From NCBI GenBank assembly GCA_028277585.1, contig JANQFY010000363.1, positions 1-32,675 on the forward strand: a stretch of DNA of 32,675 nucleotides, in the 5' to 3' direction. Under the pieces are notes generated by a model. It was not told where the DNA came from. It searched no databases and saw nothing but the letters and a program-made list of their open reading frames with translations. The stretch's first letter is position 1. The number at the start of each line of letters is the position of its first letter. Below, piece by piece: positions 23,945-32,196 of this stretch. Both the position numbers and the translations under genes were made by a program. The DNA is from Sedimentisphaerales bacterium (GTDB taxonomy: Bacteria > Planctomycetota > Phycisphaerae > Sedimentisphaerales > Anaerobacaceae).

Positions 23945-24387
23945 AGCCCTTCCAGATACGAAGACCCGTCCCCATCCGATTCGGCGTCGCCGGCGCCGGC
24001 AGGGCGCTGGTCGGTCGGCTCACTCTCCTGATCCCGAAACTCGCTCGCGACCTGGTCGATGAGCCTCATGGTCTCCAATGTCTTCTGAAACTGTTCGTCG
24101 CGATGAAAGTGCAAAATGGGGCAGAACTTACAGTCCAGCGCAGCCCCCAACAGCGACTGAATGCGCCGGCCGGCGTGCTGAACAGCCGCCAAGGTCCTGT
24201 TCTTGGCGCCGTCGTTGTCAGCCAGGACGCTCAGATAGACCTCCGCACTACGCAGATTGGGCGCTATCTCCACTTTCGTGACGGTGACAATGCCCGTGAT
24301 ACGTGGGTCACTGAGGTGACTGACGATGGCCTCGCTGACCACTTCTTTCACGACACGGGCTATCTTTTCCTGCCTTCGCGTAGGCAT
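23941..24387 (-). CDS. rbfA: Ribosome-binding factor A
   Basis: A 148-aa protein with a KH-like fold that binds the 30S subunit and helps 16S rRNA 5'-end maturation and cold adaptation. Family signatures are RRQEKIARVVKEVVSEAI at the start, SDPRITGIVTVTKVEI and LRSAEVYLSV. The tail (about 118-148) is acidic and Gly/Ser-rich. The open frame extends to 24498, but the ATG at 24387 gives the standard N-terminus and avoids overlap with infB. The ribosome site is poor (GGAAGAAAG is too far away), so translation may depend on the infB ribosomes ending 40 bases upstream. Its stop overlaps the next start (ATGA at 23944-23941), implying translational coupling. Confidence 0.94.
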   Translation of the reverse strand: MPTRRQEKIARVVKEVVSEAIVSHLSDPRITGIVTVTKVEIAPNLRSAEVYLSVLADNDGAKNRTLAAVQHAGRRIQSLLGAALDCKFCPILHFHRDEQFQKTLETMRLIDQVASEFRDQESEPTDQRPAGAGDAESDGDGSSYLEGL

Positions 24388-24427
24388 AACGCGGCGTCTT
24401 TCTTCCGAGACCTCTGACGATGTCTTC

Positions 24428-27190
24428 CTAGGAATCGAGGGTTCGAGCCACCTGGATGATCTCATAGAATTCGAGGACATCGTCCATCTTGATATCATCG
24501 AACCCGGTCAACTTGAGTCCACACTCGAACCCGGCTTTCACTTCCCGCGCATCGTCCTTGAAATGCTTCAACGAATCGAGAGACAAGTTGTCTCGGATGA
24601 CAATGTTGTCTCGAATCAGCCGCGCCTTGGCGTTCTTGGTCACCACACCATTGCTCACGTAGCAACCTGCGACGGTGCCGATACGGGAGACCTTGAAGGT
24701 CGCTCGGACCACAGCCCGGCCGAGCGTCTTCTCCTGCTCCTCCGGCTCCAGCAAACCAACCATCGATTTCTTCAGGTCTTCCGTGATGCGATAGATCACA
24801 CTGTACAGCCGGATGTCGACGCCCTCATCTTCGGCCAGCCGCGCCGCCCGTTCATCGGCTACAACATTGAAGCCGATGATAATGGCGTTGGACGCCTCGG
24901 CCAGGATGACGTCACCTTCGGTGATGCCGCCCGGCATGCCCTGCAGGATATTGATCCGGATCTCATCGACGCTGAGTTCCGAGAGGTACTTCTTCAAGAC
25001 ATCGACCGACCCCTGAACGTCGGCTCGAATGATCAGGTTCAGATCCTTGACATTCCCGGCCTCGATCTGACTGAACAGGTTGTCCATCGTAACCTGGGTC
25101 CGTTCGGCCAGCGACTTCTCCCGGGCCTGCAGCTTGTTCTCTTCGGCCGCGGCCTTGGCCCGGTTGATGTCCTTGAGGCAGTAGAACCGGTCTCCCGCCT
25201 GGGGCACATCGTTCAGCCCCGTAATCTCAACGGGCATCGAGCTGCTGGCGGTCTTCGTCTTCTTACCGGCGCTGGTCTTCATCATCTTGATGCGCCCGTA
25301 GGTGTCGCCGGCCAGAATGACATCGCCGCGCGAGAGGACGCCCTCTTTGACCAGGACGGTCGCCACGGGCCCCTGCTGGGCCGACATCTTGGCCTCGACC
25401 ACCCATCCCGTTCCGGGAATCGTGTCGTCGGCTTTGAGGTCCATCAGTTCGGCGACATAGTCCAGGGCCTCGAGCAGGTCCTCGACCCCCTGACCGGTCG
25501 TTGCACTGGTCTTGATGACTTCCGTTTCACCGCCCCACTCGGCCGGCGTCAACTCATGCTCGGACAATTGGGCGTAGATCCGGTTGATATCGCAACCAGG
25601 CAGGTCGATCTTGTTCAGCGCCACGATGATCGGCACGCCCGCTGCTTTGCAGTGAGCGATGGCTTCGATCGTCTGGGGCATCACGCCGTCGTCGGCGGCC
25701 ACCGTCAGCACGACGATGTCCGTCATGTTGGCCCCTCGGGCCCGCATCGCGGTAAACGCTTCGTGCCCCGGCGTATCGAGGAACGTCACTGTCTTGTCGT
25801 CCCAACTGACCTGTGAGGCGCCGATATGCTGGGTGATCCCACCGGCTTCGCCGGAAGCGACCTGCGTGGTTCTGATCTTGTCCAGAAGACTCGTCTTTCC
25901 GTGGTCGACGTGCCCAAGCATGGCTGCCACCACGGCGCGTTTCGTCAGATGCGTGCGTTCACGCTCTTCGAACTCCTTGCGAATCTCCTCTTCCTGGGAC
26001 GCCTTGCGCTCGACGATCAGTTCGGTGCCCAGCTCCAGGGCGACCATCTCGGCCACGTCGCTGCCGATCGCCTGATTGGCTGTGGCCATAACGCCCTGCT
26101 GCATCAGTTTGCCAATGATCTCGGTCACCTTAACGGCCAGTGCGGCCGAGAGACTCTTGACCGTGATCGGCTCACTAACCGTCGCCGTCGCCGGCCGAAT
26201 GGCCGACGCTGCTTCGCGTTCGGCTTTCGAAGTGATCCGCCGCGACGGCCGCAACCGCAGCCCTTCGCCGCCGGCTGCGCTGAGTCGGGCGCGTCGCTCT
26301 TCGATATCCCGCTCACGCAGTTTGGTTCGGGCCCTGGCCTTGCGGGCCGCCTCGTCCTCACGCTCGCCCTTGCGGCGCCCATGGGTGCGCTCCTTGGAAC
26401 GTTTGCCGTGCTTCTTACCGGCATCGCTGGCCGGCGCCGGAGCGCCCCCGCCTGCGCTTCCACCTCGGCCTCCGCCCATCAGCGGCTCGCTGACCGCACC
26501 GGTTCGGCGCGGACGCGGACGCGAGCGAGGTCGACTCAGTGGTTCAGGCGCTTCGACACGGACAACCTGCGGGCCACTCAAGACCGCCGGCTTGGGTTTC
26601 TCCAGCATCGGACCGGCGGGCAGAACCTCCGGTTCGGGCTCCGGCTCAGGTTCCGGCTCGGGCTCAGCTTCGGGCTCAGGCTCCGCTTCAGATTCGGGCT
26701 CAGGGGCTGCAGCCGCCGGCGTCTCAACGACAGGCGTCTCAGCAACGGCAGGCGCCGCCTCAGCGGCTTCGGATACCGCGGGCGCTTCTTCGAGCTCTTC
26801 GGTCGCAACTTGCCCGGTTTCCACCGAGACGATCGTCTCGTCCTCGGTCGCCGCCATTTCGGTCTCGGCCGGGGGTTCGGCTTCCGCCACGGCCGCTTCG
26901 ACCGATACCGAATCGCCGTCTTCCGACTCGGATTCCTGCGAAACCTGCACCACCTTCGTACGTTTCGGTCTCTTGACGCGGACCTCAGACAAGTCAACCT
27001 TCTTGCTCACTTCGACCGTGGTGACGTTCTCCCCCTCGCTGAACCACTCCTTAATAGTCGCGGCCAATCCGGCGGAGATGGCCGACATGTGGTTCTTCAC
27101 GTCCAGGCCCTCGTCCTGGCACTTCTTTACGATCGCAGAACTCTTCACACCGAGTTCACGGGCTAACAAATAGACTCTTGTAGTAGCCAA
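24428..27190 (-). CDS. infB: Translation initiation factor IF-2
   Basis: A 920-aa GTPase that brings initiator tRNA to the 30S subunit. The start is a TTG at 27190 with GGAGG about five bases upstream. Residues 1-60 form the IF2_N domain ([20 protein letters not shown]). Residues of about 80-330 form a long charged linker that includes a Glu-Pro repeat near 163-187, [10 protein letters not shown] and a Lys/Arg-rich stretch. A second IF2_N domain begins near 340 ([21 protein letters not shown]). The G domain begins at about 425 with [17 protein letters not shown] and NKIDLPG (G1, G3, G4), followed by domains II, III and C2. It follows nusA with a 14-base gap and is followed by rbfA, the usual order of this operon. 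Confidence 0.98.
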   Translation of the reverse strand: MATTRVYLLARELGVKSSAIVKKCQDEGLDVKNHMSAISAGLAATIKEWFSEGENVTTVEVSKKVDLSEVRVKRPKRTKVVQVSQESESEDGDSVSVEAAVAEAEPPAETEMAATEDETIVSVETGQVATEELEEAPAVSEAAEAAPAVAETPVVETPAAAAPEPESEAEPEPEAEPEPEPEPEPEPEVLPAGPMLEKPKPAVLSGPQVVRVEAPEPLSRPRSRPRPRRTGAVSEPLMGGGRGGSAGGGAPAPASDAGKKHGKRSKERTHGRRKGEREDEAARKARARTKLRERDIEERRARLSAAGGEGLRLRPSRRITSKAEREAASAIRPATATVSEPITVKSLSAALAVKVTEIIGKLMQQGVMATANQAIGSDVAEMVALELGTELIVERKASQEEEIRKEFEERERTHLTKRAVVAAMLGHVDHGKTSLLDKIRTTQVASGEAGGITQHIGASQVSWDDKTVTFLDTPGHEAFTAMRARGANMTDIVVLTVAADDGVMPQTIEAIAHCKAAGVPIIVALNKIDLPGCDINRIYAQLSEHELTPAEWGGETEVIKTSATTGQGVEDLLEALDYVAELMDLKADDTIPGTGWVVEAKMSAQQGPVATVLVKEGVLSRGDVILAGDTYGRIKMMKTSAGKKTKTASSSMPVEITGLNDVPQAGDRFYCLKDINRAKAAAEENKLQAREKSLAERTQVTMDNLFSQIEAGNVKDLNLIIRADVQGSVDVLKKYLSELSVDEIRINILQGMPGGITEGDVILAEASNAIIIGFNVVADERAARLAEDEGVDIRLYSVIYRITEDLKKSMVGLLEPEEQEKTLGRAVVRATFKVSRIGTVAGCYVSNGVVTKNAKARLIRDNIVIRDNLSLDSLKHFKDDAREVKAGFECGLKLTGFDDIKMDDVLEFYEIIQVARTLDS

Positions 27191-27204
27191 GAGACCTCCA
27201 CGTA

Positions 27205-28440
27205 CTATTGTTCTCGGTCTTGCTCAGGCGTCTCGGGACCATTGGTCTGCTGCGCCAGTTCTTTCTCGGCCTGTTTCTGATCAGCCTCGGCCGCCAGCGC
27301 CTTGGCGGCACTGTCAGCCCCGCTCAGCAGTCGCTCCGCGAAATCAGGCTCCAGGCCCAGTTCCGCCACCAGCGGCTCGGGCCCCACATCATCCAGGTCC
27401 AATACGGAGATGATCCCCAGGGCGATCAGCTTGTCCACGAGGACGTCATCGGCTCCTTCGACGCTCTTGACGCACGTCGCCAGGCGTTCGATGCCCTGGT
27501 TGTACTCATCCGGCGTGAGAATATCGATGTCCCAACCACTCAGCCGGGCCGCCAAGCGCACATTCTGGCCGTGCTTGCCGATAGCCAGGCTCAACTGGTC
27601 CTCTTCGACCACCACGGTCGCACGGCCCAGCTCGAAGCACAGGGCGATCTCGCTGACCTTTGCCGGCATCAGAGCGTTGGCGACCAGGATTTGCGATGAG
27701 TCATTCCATCGAACGATATCGATCTTCTCGCCGCCCAGTTCGTCGACGATATTCTTGATCCGGCTGCCGCGGACTCCGACACACGCTCCGACGGGATCGA
27801 CCTTGTCGTCGTGCGAGGTGACCGCCACCTTGCTGCGGTAGCCGGCCTCGCGGGCCAGGCCCCGGACCTCGATGATGTTCTCGGCAATTTCCGGCACTTC
27901 CGACTCGAACAGACGTCGAATGAAATCCGGATGCGTCCGCGACAGGATGATCTTGACCTGGTTCGAGGTCTCCTTCACGTCCAGGATCAGACAGCGAATG
28001 CGCTCGCCGGGGCGGTGGGTCTGCCCCATGATCTGCTCGCCCTTCGGCATCAGGCCTTCAGCCCAGTGGTCCAGATTGACCACCAAGGCCCCGCCTTCAT
28101 AGCGAACCACCGAACCACTGATGAGTTGTCCTTTGCGCTGCACAAACTCGCTGTAGATGCTGTCTCGTTCGTCAGCACGGAGTTTCTGAATCATGACCTG
28201 CTTGGCCGTCTGAGCAGGAATGCGCCCCAAACGCCGGATGTCGATCGGCTCTTCATCCCGAAACGCCGCGACCTTGCCGGAACTGCGATCGATGCGCACG
28301 ATGATCTCGCTATCGGGATCGCCAAAGTGCTTGCGAACTGCCGATATCATCGCTTCCTCCAGATCCACGAATATCGACTCTTTGTCGATATTCTTGTCGC
28401 GAGCGATGTTCTCTACAATCCTCAATAATTCCTGGTTCAT
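27205..28440 (-). CDS. nusA: Transcription termination/antitermination factor NusA
   Basis: A 411-aa RNA-polymerase-binding factor that controls pausing, termination and antitermination. The start at 28440 (MNQELLRIVENIARDKNID) has GAGG six bases upstream; the longer frame to 28458 lacks support. The N-terminal domain (1-125) has ELLRIVENIARDKNI and VDLEEAMISAVRKHF. The S1 domain is at about 130-200 (GQLISGSVVRYEGGALVVNL). The KH1 and KH2 domains are at about 225-345 (DPVGACVGVRGSRIKNIVDEL; LSLAIGKHGQNVRLAARLSGW). Residues 345-400 are a helical acidic C-terminal region. rimP, usually directly upstream, is missing. A leader of several hundred bases with a strong terminator precedes the gene, and dapB diverges beyond it. 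Confidence 0.98.
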   Translation of the reverse strand: MNQELLRIVENIARDKNIDKESIFVDLEEAMISAVRKHFGDPDSEIIVRIDRSSGKVAAFRDEEPIDIRRLGRIPAQTAKQVMIQKLRADERDSIYSEFVQRKGQLISGSVVRYEGGALVVNLDHWAEGLMPKGEQIMGQTHRPGERIRCLILDVKETSNQVKIILSRTHPDFIRRLFESEVPEIAENIIEVRGLAREAGYRSKVAVTSHDDKVDPVGACVGVRGSRIKNIVDELGGEKIDIVRWNDSSQILVANALMPAKVSEIALCFELGRATVVVEEDQLSLAIGKHGQNVRLAARLSGWDIDILTPDEYNQGIERLATCVKSVEGADDVLVDKLIALGIISVLDLDDVGPEPLVAELGLEPDFAERLLSGADSAAKALAAEADQKQAEKELAQQTNGPETPEQDREQ

Positions 28441-28562
28441 AGGCCTCTTCTCATCCAAATAGAAACTGCCTTACAACGCCTGCCGTACGGGCTGATGACT
28501 GAGTCTGTCACTCGTCCATTCCGCTCGGTTCCGCCGGCGAAAAAGGCAGCCCAAAAAAGAGC

Positions 28563-28595
28563 AAAAAAAAGTGGAAACCCAATCAGTTTCCACTT
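28563..28595 (-). terminator. Strong leftward intrinsic terminator in the nusA leader
   Basis: Read leftward, AAGTGGAAAC (28595-28586) pairs perfectly with GTTTCCACTT (28578-28569) around a 7-nt loop, and the T-run continues to 28563, giving eight Ts including the stem end. It lies between the only promoter candidate upstream and the nusA start, so it either ends a small RNA or works as an attenuator. Confidence 0.85.
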
Positions 28596-28888
28596 CAAAA
28601 TACATCCAGGCCACACCGAGGTTGTCATCTGCGTTTTGCCTACATCAGTTGCCTCCGACACAGGCATGGCCCGCTCCACGCATGGAACGGCCAAACCTCA
28701 CCATCAACCTCGTTGGCGCCACGATCCTGAAGCAAAAACTTCGATTCCACCGCCGTCATCGGCGCGAGCGCGCAGCCCTTGGTTGCGTCTTCACGCCGCT
28801 GCACTGGTCACACATCCCATCACAAGCATGTCGTTATACCTCAGCTTTACCTTGACGGCAGCTATGAATCTCCACAATCGAATGTAAC

Positions 28889-28917
28889 ATCTTAATCGTC
28901 ACATCCGCGCCGAGCAA
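28889..28917 (-). promoter_or_regulatory. Candidate promoter for the nusA leader or a small RNA
   Basis: Read leftward: TTGCTC at 28917-28912, a 17-base spacer and TAAGAT at 28894-28889. A transcript from about 28882 to the terminator end would be about 320 nt; readthrough would reach nusA. Confidence 0.4.
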
Positions 28918-29084
28918 CCATTTTTTTGCGGATTTTGGCCCTTTTTTGGCGGCGAACGCCGCCTGAGGCACGTCTCGAACCGGCATGCCGCCAGCCACCA
29001 TATGTTGGGGGCCTTGAGCCCCGCCCCACAACCGGCGGCGGGCACGCCATTTGCTGCACAGCATCAGATCGACCATTTTGCACC

Positions 29085-29113
29085 TTGCCAATCGGGCCCG
29101 CGCCGGGTATATT
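29085..29113 (+). promoter_or_regulatory. Sigma70-like promoter for dapB
   Basis: TTGCCA at 29085-29090 (5 of 6), a 17-base spacer and TATATT at 29108-29113 (5 of 6), 43 bases before the dapB start. Confidence 0.7.
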
Positions 29114-29156
29114 GCCCCCCCGCAAGTCCACGACATTGACCGCGAAGGAGTGTAGC

Positions 29157-29954
29157 ATGAAACCGAAACTCACCGTAGTGGGAGCCGCCGGCCGCATGGG
29201 CCAGCGGATCATCGCCCTGGCCTCCGAGTCCGGGCAGTTCGATATCGTCGGCGCCGTCGAAGCGGCCGGCCACCCGGAGATCGGCAAGGATGCGGGCCTG
29301 CTGGTCGGGGCCGGTGCGCTGGGAGTCGCAATCGCCGACGCCTGGCCTGCCGCCACGGACGTCGTGATCGATTTCTCCCTGCCCGAAGGCGCCGATGAGA
29401 CGCTGGAGCAATGCCGGGCGAAGGGAGCCGGCCTGGTGATGGGTACAACCGGCCTGAGCGTTGAGCAGCAAGGCGCGATCGAAGCAGCCGCCCGGCAGAT
29501 CCCGGTTATCTACGGCACCAACATGAGCGTGGGGATGAACGTACTGTTCGCTCTGGTCGGCAAGGCCGCGAGCATGCTCGGGCCCGACTACGACATCGAG
29601 ATCGTTGAGCAGCACCACCGGTTCAAGAAGGACGCTCCCAGCGGCAGCGCCCTGACCCTGGCCGAGAAGATCTGTGAGGCCACCGATCGTGATTTCCCCG
29701 CCTGCCTGACCCATGGGCGCGACGGCAAGGACGCCCTGCGGCAAGGCGGCGAAATCGGCATGCACGCCCTCCGAGCGGGCGACATCACGGGAGTCCACTC
29801 GGTCCTCTACAGCACCTTGGGAGAGACCGTCACGCTCAACCACACCGCCCACAGCCGCGACACGTTCGTCCGCGGCGCCGTCCTGGCCGCCCAATGGCTC
29901 GCCGGCAAAGCCCCCGGCCGCTACACCATGCCCGAGGTCCTGGGCATCGAATAA
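29157..29954 (+). CDS. dapB: 4-hydroxy-tetrahydrodipicolinate reductase
   Basis: A 265-aa NAD(P)H-dependent enzyme of lysine and diaminopimelate synthesis. The start at 29157 has AAGGAG at 29145-29150; the open frame upstream to 28926 is fortuitous and covers the promoter. Signatures are VVGAAGRMGQRI (nucleotide-binding GxxGxxG) at residues 7-18, VIDFSLPEG, MGTTGLS, YGTNMSVGMNVLF, EIVEQHHRFKKDAPSGSAL with the catalytic His pair and Lys, and GEIGMHALRAGDITGVHSV. A complete gene of normal length. DAP is needed for peptidoglycan, so its presence fits a peptidoglycan-containing planctomycete, though it could serve lysine supply only. No other dap or lys gene is adjacent; the gene has its own promoter and a hairpin after it. 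Confidence 0.97.
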   Translation: MKPKLTVVGAAGRMGQRIIALASESGQFDIVGAVEAAGHPEIGKDAGLLVGAGALGVAIADAWPAATDVVIDFSLPEGADETLEQCRAKGAGLVMGTTGLSVEQQGAIEAAARQIPVIYGTNMSVGMNVLFALVGKAASMLGPDYDIEIVEQHHRFKKDAPSGSALTLAEKICEATDRDFPACLTHGRDGKDALRQGGEIGMHALRAGDITGVHSVLYSTLGETVTLNHTAHSRDTFVRGAVLAAQWLAGKAPGRYTMPEVLGIE

Positions 29955-29981
29955 GGTAGCCGCGCAGGGAGACGGAAAGCC

Positions 29982-30013
29982 GCCGGGGATTCGGAACGGC
30001 CGAACTCCCCGGC
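29982..30013. terminator. Hairpin between convergent dapB and the GH43-like gene
   Basis: The left arm 29982-29994 pairs with 30000-30013 (12-13 bp with one bulged base) around a 5-nt loop. It lies 28 bases after the dapB stop and 11 bases after the end of the leftward gene. No T-run on either side, so it may serve both strands weakly. Confidence 0.45.
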
Positions 30014-30024
30014 TGGAGATCGCA

Positions 30025-31776
30025 TTACTCGGCCGCAGGCGTGTGAGAAGGCACGGATATCCCGTTTTCGTTGAAAGCCTCAATCGTGAAGTAATACGGC
30101 TGATCCACGTTCAGGCTCCTGATCTCGAGCGTATCGTTGTCGTACACCGTCCACGAATGATACAGCTTCTCCGGGGCAATGCCCCATCGGACCGTATACC
30201 CCTGAGCATCCGTCTGCGGTCGCCAGGCCAGCGTCGCATTCCTCCGATCCATCATGCGTTCCACACGCAGCCCTTTGACAGCCGGAGGTCTCGGCCCCGC
30301 CCCGGTGCCGAAAGCACGCAGTCCTGAGATCGCCAGATAGGGAGTCGGCGTGTGCACATTCCGGAAGCGAATGAACCGAGCCTGGCTGTCGTCCGGCAGT
30401 TCGACATAGTCATTGGGGACATCCGAGTCATTGAGACGCTTGTCTATGAGAATGCGCCACACCTGGCCATCGATCGACCCTTCGACCACATACTGATGGT
30501 AGAGCCCCTCTTGCTTGCCGAATATGTCGGATCGGTAGTCGTGGTAATTGACCTGCAGCGCCCGGATGGTGAACACGTCCTCAAGGTCAATCTGGAGCCA
30601 CTGCGTGTCGTCGTTGCTCTCGGCCACCCAGAAGCTCTGAATGTCCTCATCGTTCACACGATCGGGGGTGAACCCCTCCAAATGCGACGACGCCCGCACC
30701 GGCTTGCGGTAGGACAACAGCATCCAGCCGGCGAACTCCCCCGCTCGACCTGGCTCGGACGGGGCAAAGTGGGGGTAGTCCCCATAGGCGGTGTCACAGT
30801 ACATGAGCCCATCGGCATCGAAGTGGGCGGGGAACATCCCCACGCGCCGTTCGAACTTGTAGTTTACGGAGATCGCCATGGTGCCGAAATGCCAGTACCG
30901 CCCTCCCGGCCCCTTCACCGTGCTGCCATGGCCGGCCCCATTGATGAACCCGCCGGGCTTATAGCTGATCGGGTTATTCGGAGCGTACTGATATGGCCCC
31001 AGGGGACTGTCGGCGACATACACGCCGTCGCCATACGTATCCCATTCGGTGCCTGGAGCGGCATACTGCATGTAGTAGCGGCCGTCGTGCTTGGTCAGCC
31101 AGGCGCCTTCCATGTAGCCCCGAAGATTCGGGTGATCGTGGTTGTCCCCGAAGCGCTCCCAGCCGTGCCTGCCCTCGTGCAGCGTGAACAGTTCGACCGT
31201 GTCCGACTTCTGGATGAAGCGATTTTCCGGGTCCAGTTCGTAACCTCGAATGGGATAGGTGTTGGAGGAGCCCCAGAAGATGTAAGCCCGGCCGTCGTCG
31301 TCGATAAAAAAACAGGGGTCCTGCAGATCCCACAGGATGGCGGGGACCGACTTCCAGTCCCCCTTCTTCGGATTGTCGGTATACAGCAGGCTCATCACGC
31401 CCGACGGATCGCCGGTGACATAGAGCACAGAATCCCGGTCGTTGTACGCCGCCGGGGCGTTACACCCCTCGAAATACCACTTCTCCGGCCTAACGAAGCT
31501 CCAAGTGGCCAGATCGCGGGAGCGCCAATAACCCATCGATCGAGTAACGAACATGTAGTATTCGCCTCGAAACGACACCACCGCCGGGTCGGCGCCTGAC
31601 CGGTAGGAAACACCCTTGTGGGAATTCACAATGGCGTACGTGTAGTCGAGGTTCAGAGGATTGCAGTAGGTCGACGGCGGCTTCTTGCCGGAACGGGCCC
31701 CTTGGCCCCAGACGGTCGACTGCCCCAGTGACAACACGGCTAGTAGAACGACTGCCCACAGTCGAAAGGTCTTCAT
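30025..31776 (-). CDS. Exported GH43-like glycoside hydrolase with discoidin (F5/8C) and fibronectin III modules
   Basis: A 583-aa protein. The start at 31776 gives a signal peptide (LWAVVLLAVLSLGQSTVWGQ); the frame to 31848 runs into the promoter. Residues of about 35-350 form a five-bladed beta-propeller like GH43 and relatives: SGADPAVVSFRGEYYMF places the base at Asp63, LQDPCFFIDDDGRAYIFWGS the pKa-tuning Asp153, and YMEGAWLTKHDGRYYMQYA the acid Glu223. Residues of about 357-490 are a discoidin/F5-8C (CBM32-like) carbohydrate-binding domain (VNDEDIQSFWVAES, WLQIDL, ARFIRFRNV). Residues of about 497-583 are a fibronectin III domain. It probably cleaves arabinose-, xylose- or galactose-containing polysaccharide outside the cytoplasm; the family assignment is by motif only. 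A palindrome covers its candidate -10 box. Confidence 0.87.
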   Translation of the reverse strand: MKTFRLWAVVLLAVLSLGQSTVWGQGARSGKKPPSTYCNPLNLDYTYAIVNSHKGVSYRSGADPAVVSFRGEYYMFVTRSMGYWRSRDLATWSFVRPEKWYFEGCNAPAAYNDRDSVLYVTGDPSGVMSLLYTDNPKKGDWKSVPAILWDLQDPCFFIDDDGRAYIFWGSSNTYPIRGYELDPENRFIQKSDTVELFTLHEGRHGWERFGDNHDHPNLRGYMEGAWLTKHDGRYYMQYAAPGTEWDTYGDGVYVADSPLGPYQYAPNNPISYKPGGFINGAGHGSTVKGPGGRYWHFGTMAISVNYKFERRVGMFPAHFDADGLMYCDTAYGDYPHFAPSEPGRAGEFAGWMLLSYRKPVRASSHLEGFTPDRVNDEDIQSFWVAESNDDTQWLQIDLEDVFTIRALQVNYHDYRSDIFGKQEGLYHQYVVEGSIDGQVWRILIDKRLNDSDVPNDYVELPDDSQARFIRFRNVHTPTPYLAISGLRAFGTGAGPRPPAVKGLRVERMMDRRNATLAWRPQTDAQGYTVRWGIAPEKLYHSWTVYDNDTLEIRSLNVDQPYYFTIEAFNENGISVPSHTPAAE

Positions 31777-31838
31777 TTGTCGCAGCTTCCGGAAACAGTT
31801 CTCGTGGATGGGATTCACGGCCTCAACGCCTGCCGCCG

Positions 31839-31867
31839 AGTGTAACACTCCAGCTCGAGATGCTCAA
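31839..31867 (-). promoter_or_regulatory. Promoter with overlapping 13-bp palindrome for the GH43-like gene
   Basis: Read leftward: TTGAGC at 31867-31862, a 17-base spacer and TACACT at 31844-31839, 63 bases before the start codon. GAGTGT-A-ACACTC (31838-31850) is a perfect palindrome covering the -10 box and its flank, where a dimeric repressor would block RNA polymerase. Confidence 0.5.
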
Positions 31868-32196
31868 GGAGCGGAACCAGATATCATCAATGGAGGGGTC
31901 CTGCTCTTTGACCCGGGATTTCGCAGCGTGCGGCGTCCTCGAAACCAAAGGCTCTGGGAGGGGGGACAGGACAGATTCTCGTTCAACCACCGCCAAGCAA
32001 GCTTGACGATGCCACGCTGGCGCACTGGCAGTTGCGCACCCACAGGCCAGAAGCAGCCCGGGCGGTTAGGGAGTGCAATTCTGCGAAACAGGCCCGTTTT
32101 CCCCGTTTTCAGTCCTGAGAACGGGGATCCAGCGGAAAGACAGGGCCAAACGGACCCGATCTTCACGTCAGTGAAAGGCCGGGAGATCGAGTGGCG
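31868..32196. other. 329-bp intergenic stretch, no gene seen
   Basis: Between the GH43-like promoter and the end of the partial prepilin-like gene I see no supported gene. One hairpin, CCCCGTTTTC/GAGAACGGGG (32101-32110, 32117-32126, one G-U pair), lies 71 bases past the prepilin-like stop on the leftward strand. It has no T-run and may be a weak terminator. Confidence 0.4.

Larger units (their letters stand above)
28441..29156. other. 716-bp divergent regulatory region between nusA and dapB
   Basis: No protein gene is supported here. It contains a leftward promoter candidate (28889-28917), a strong leftward intrinsic terminator (28563-28595) about 120 bases before nusA, a perfect hairpin GGCGGCG/CGCCGCC with an AA loop (28948-28963), A/T-rich runs at 28545-28570 and 28919-28947, and the rightward dapB promoter (29085-29113). 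The leftward part would be the nusA leader or a separate small RNA of about 320 nt. Confidence 0.6.

Noticed and set aside
24326..25816. A 496-codon open frame on the plus strand opposite infB and rbfA
   Set aside because: infB and rbfA are unmistakable on the other strand; the frame is a codon-bias shadow. The same applies to 25826-27166 (+) and 16198-17613 (-).
26632..26704. Short tandem repeat resembling a DNA repeat array
   Set aside because: It encodes the Glu-Pro run of the IF-2 linker in frame, so it is a coding low-complexity region and not a CRISPR or intergenic repeat.
28437..28694. An 85-codon leftward frame just before nusA
   Set aside because: It runs straight through the strong intrinsic terminator at 28563-28595 and overlaps the nusA start, so it is not a plausible gene.
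28640..28815. Two tiny leftward frames (MCDQC..., then MTAVESKFLLQ...) overlapping as ATGA in the nusA leader
   Set aside because: They have 19 and 39 codons, no ribosome site and no known family. The arrangement could be a leader peptide pair but the support is too thin.
28948..28963. Perfect hairpin GGCGGCG/CGCCGCC next to a T-run, considered as a terminator
   Set aside because: The T-run precedes the hairpin on the plus strand, and an A-run follows it on the minus strand, so it fits intrinsic termination in neither direction.
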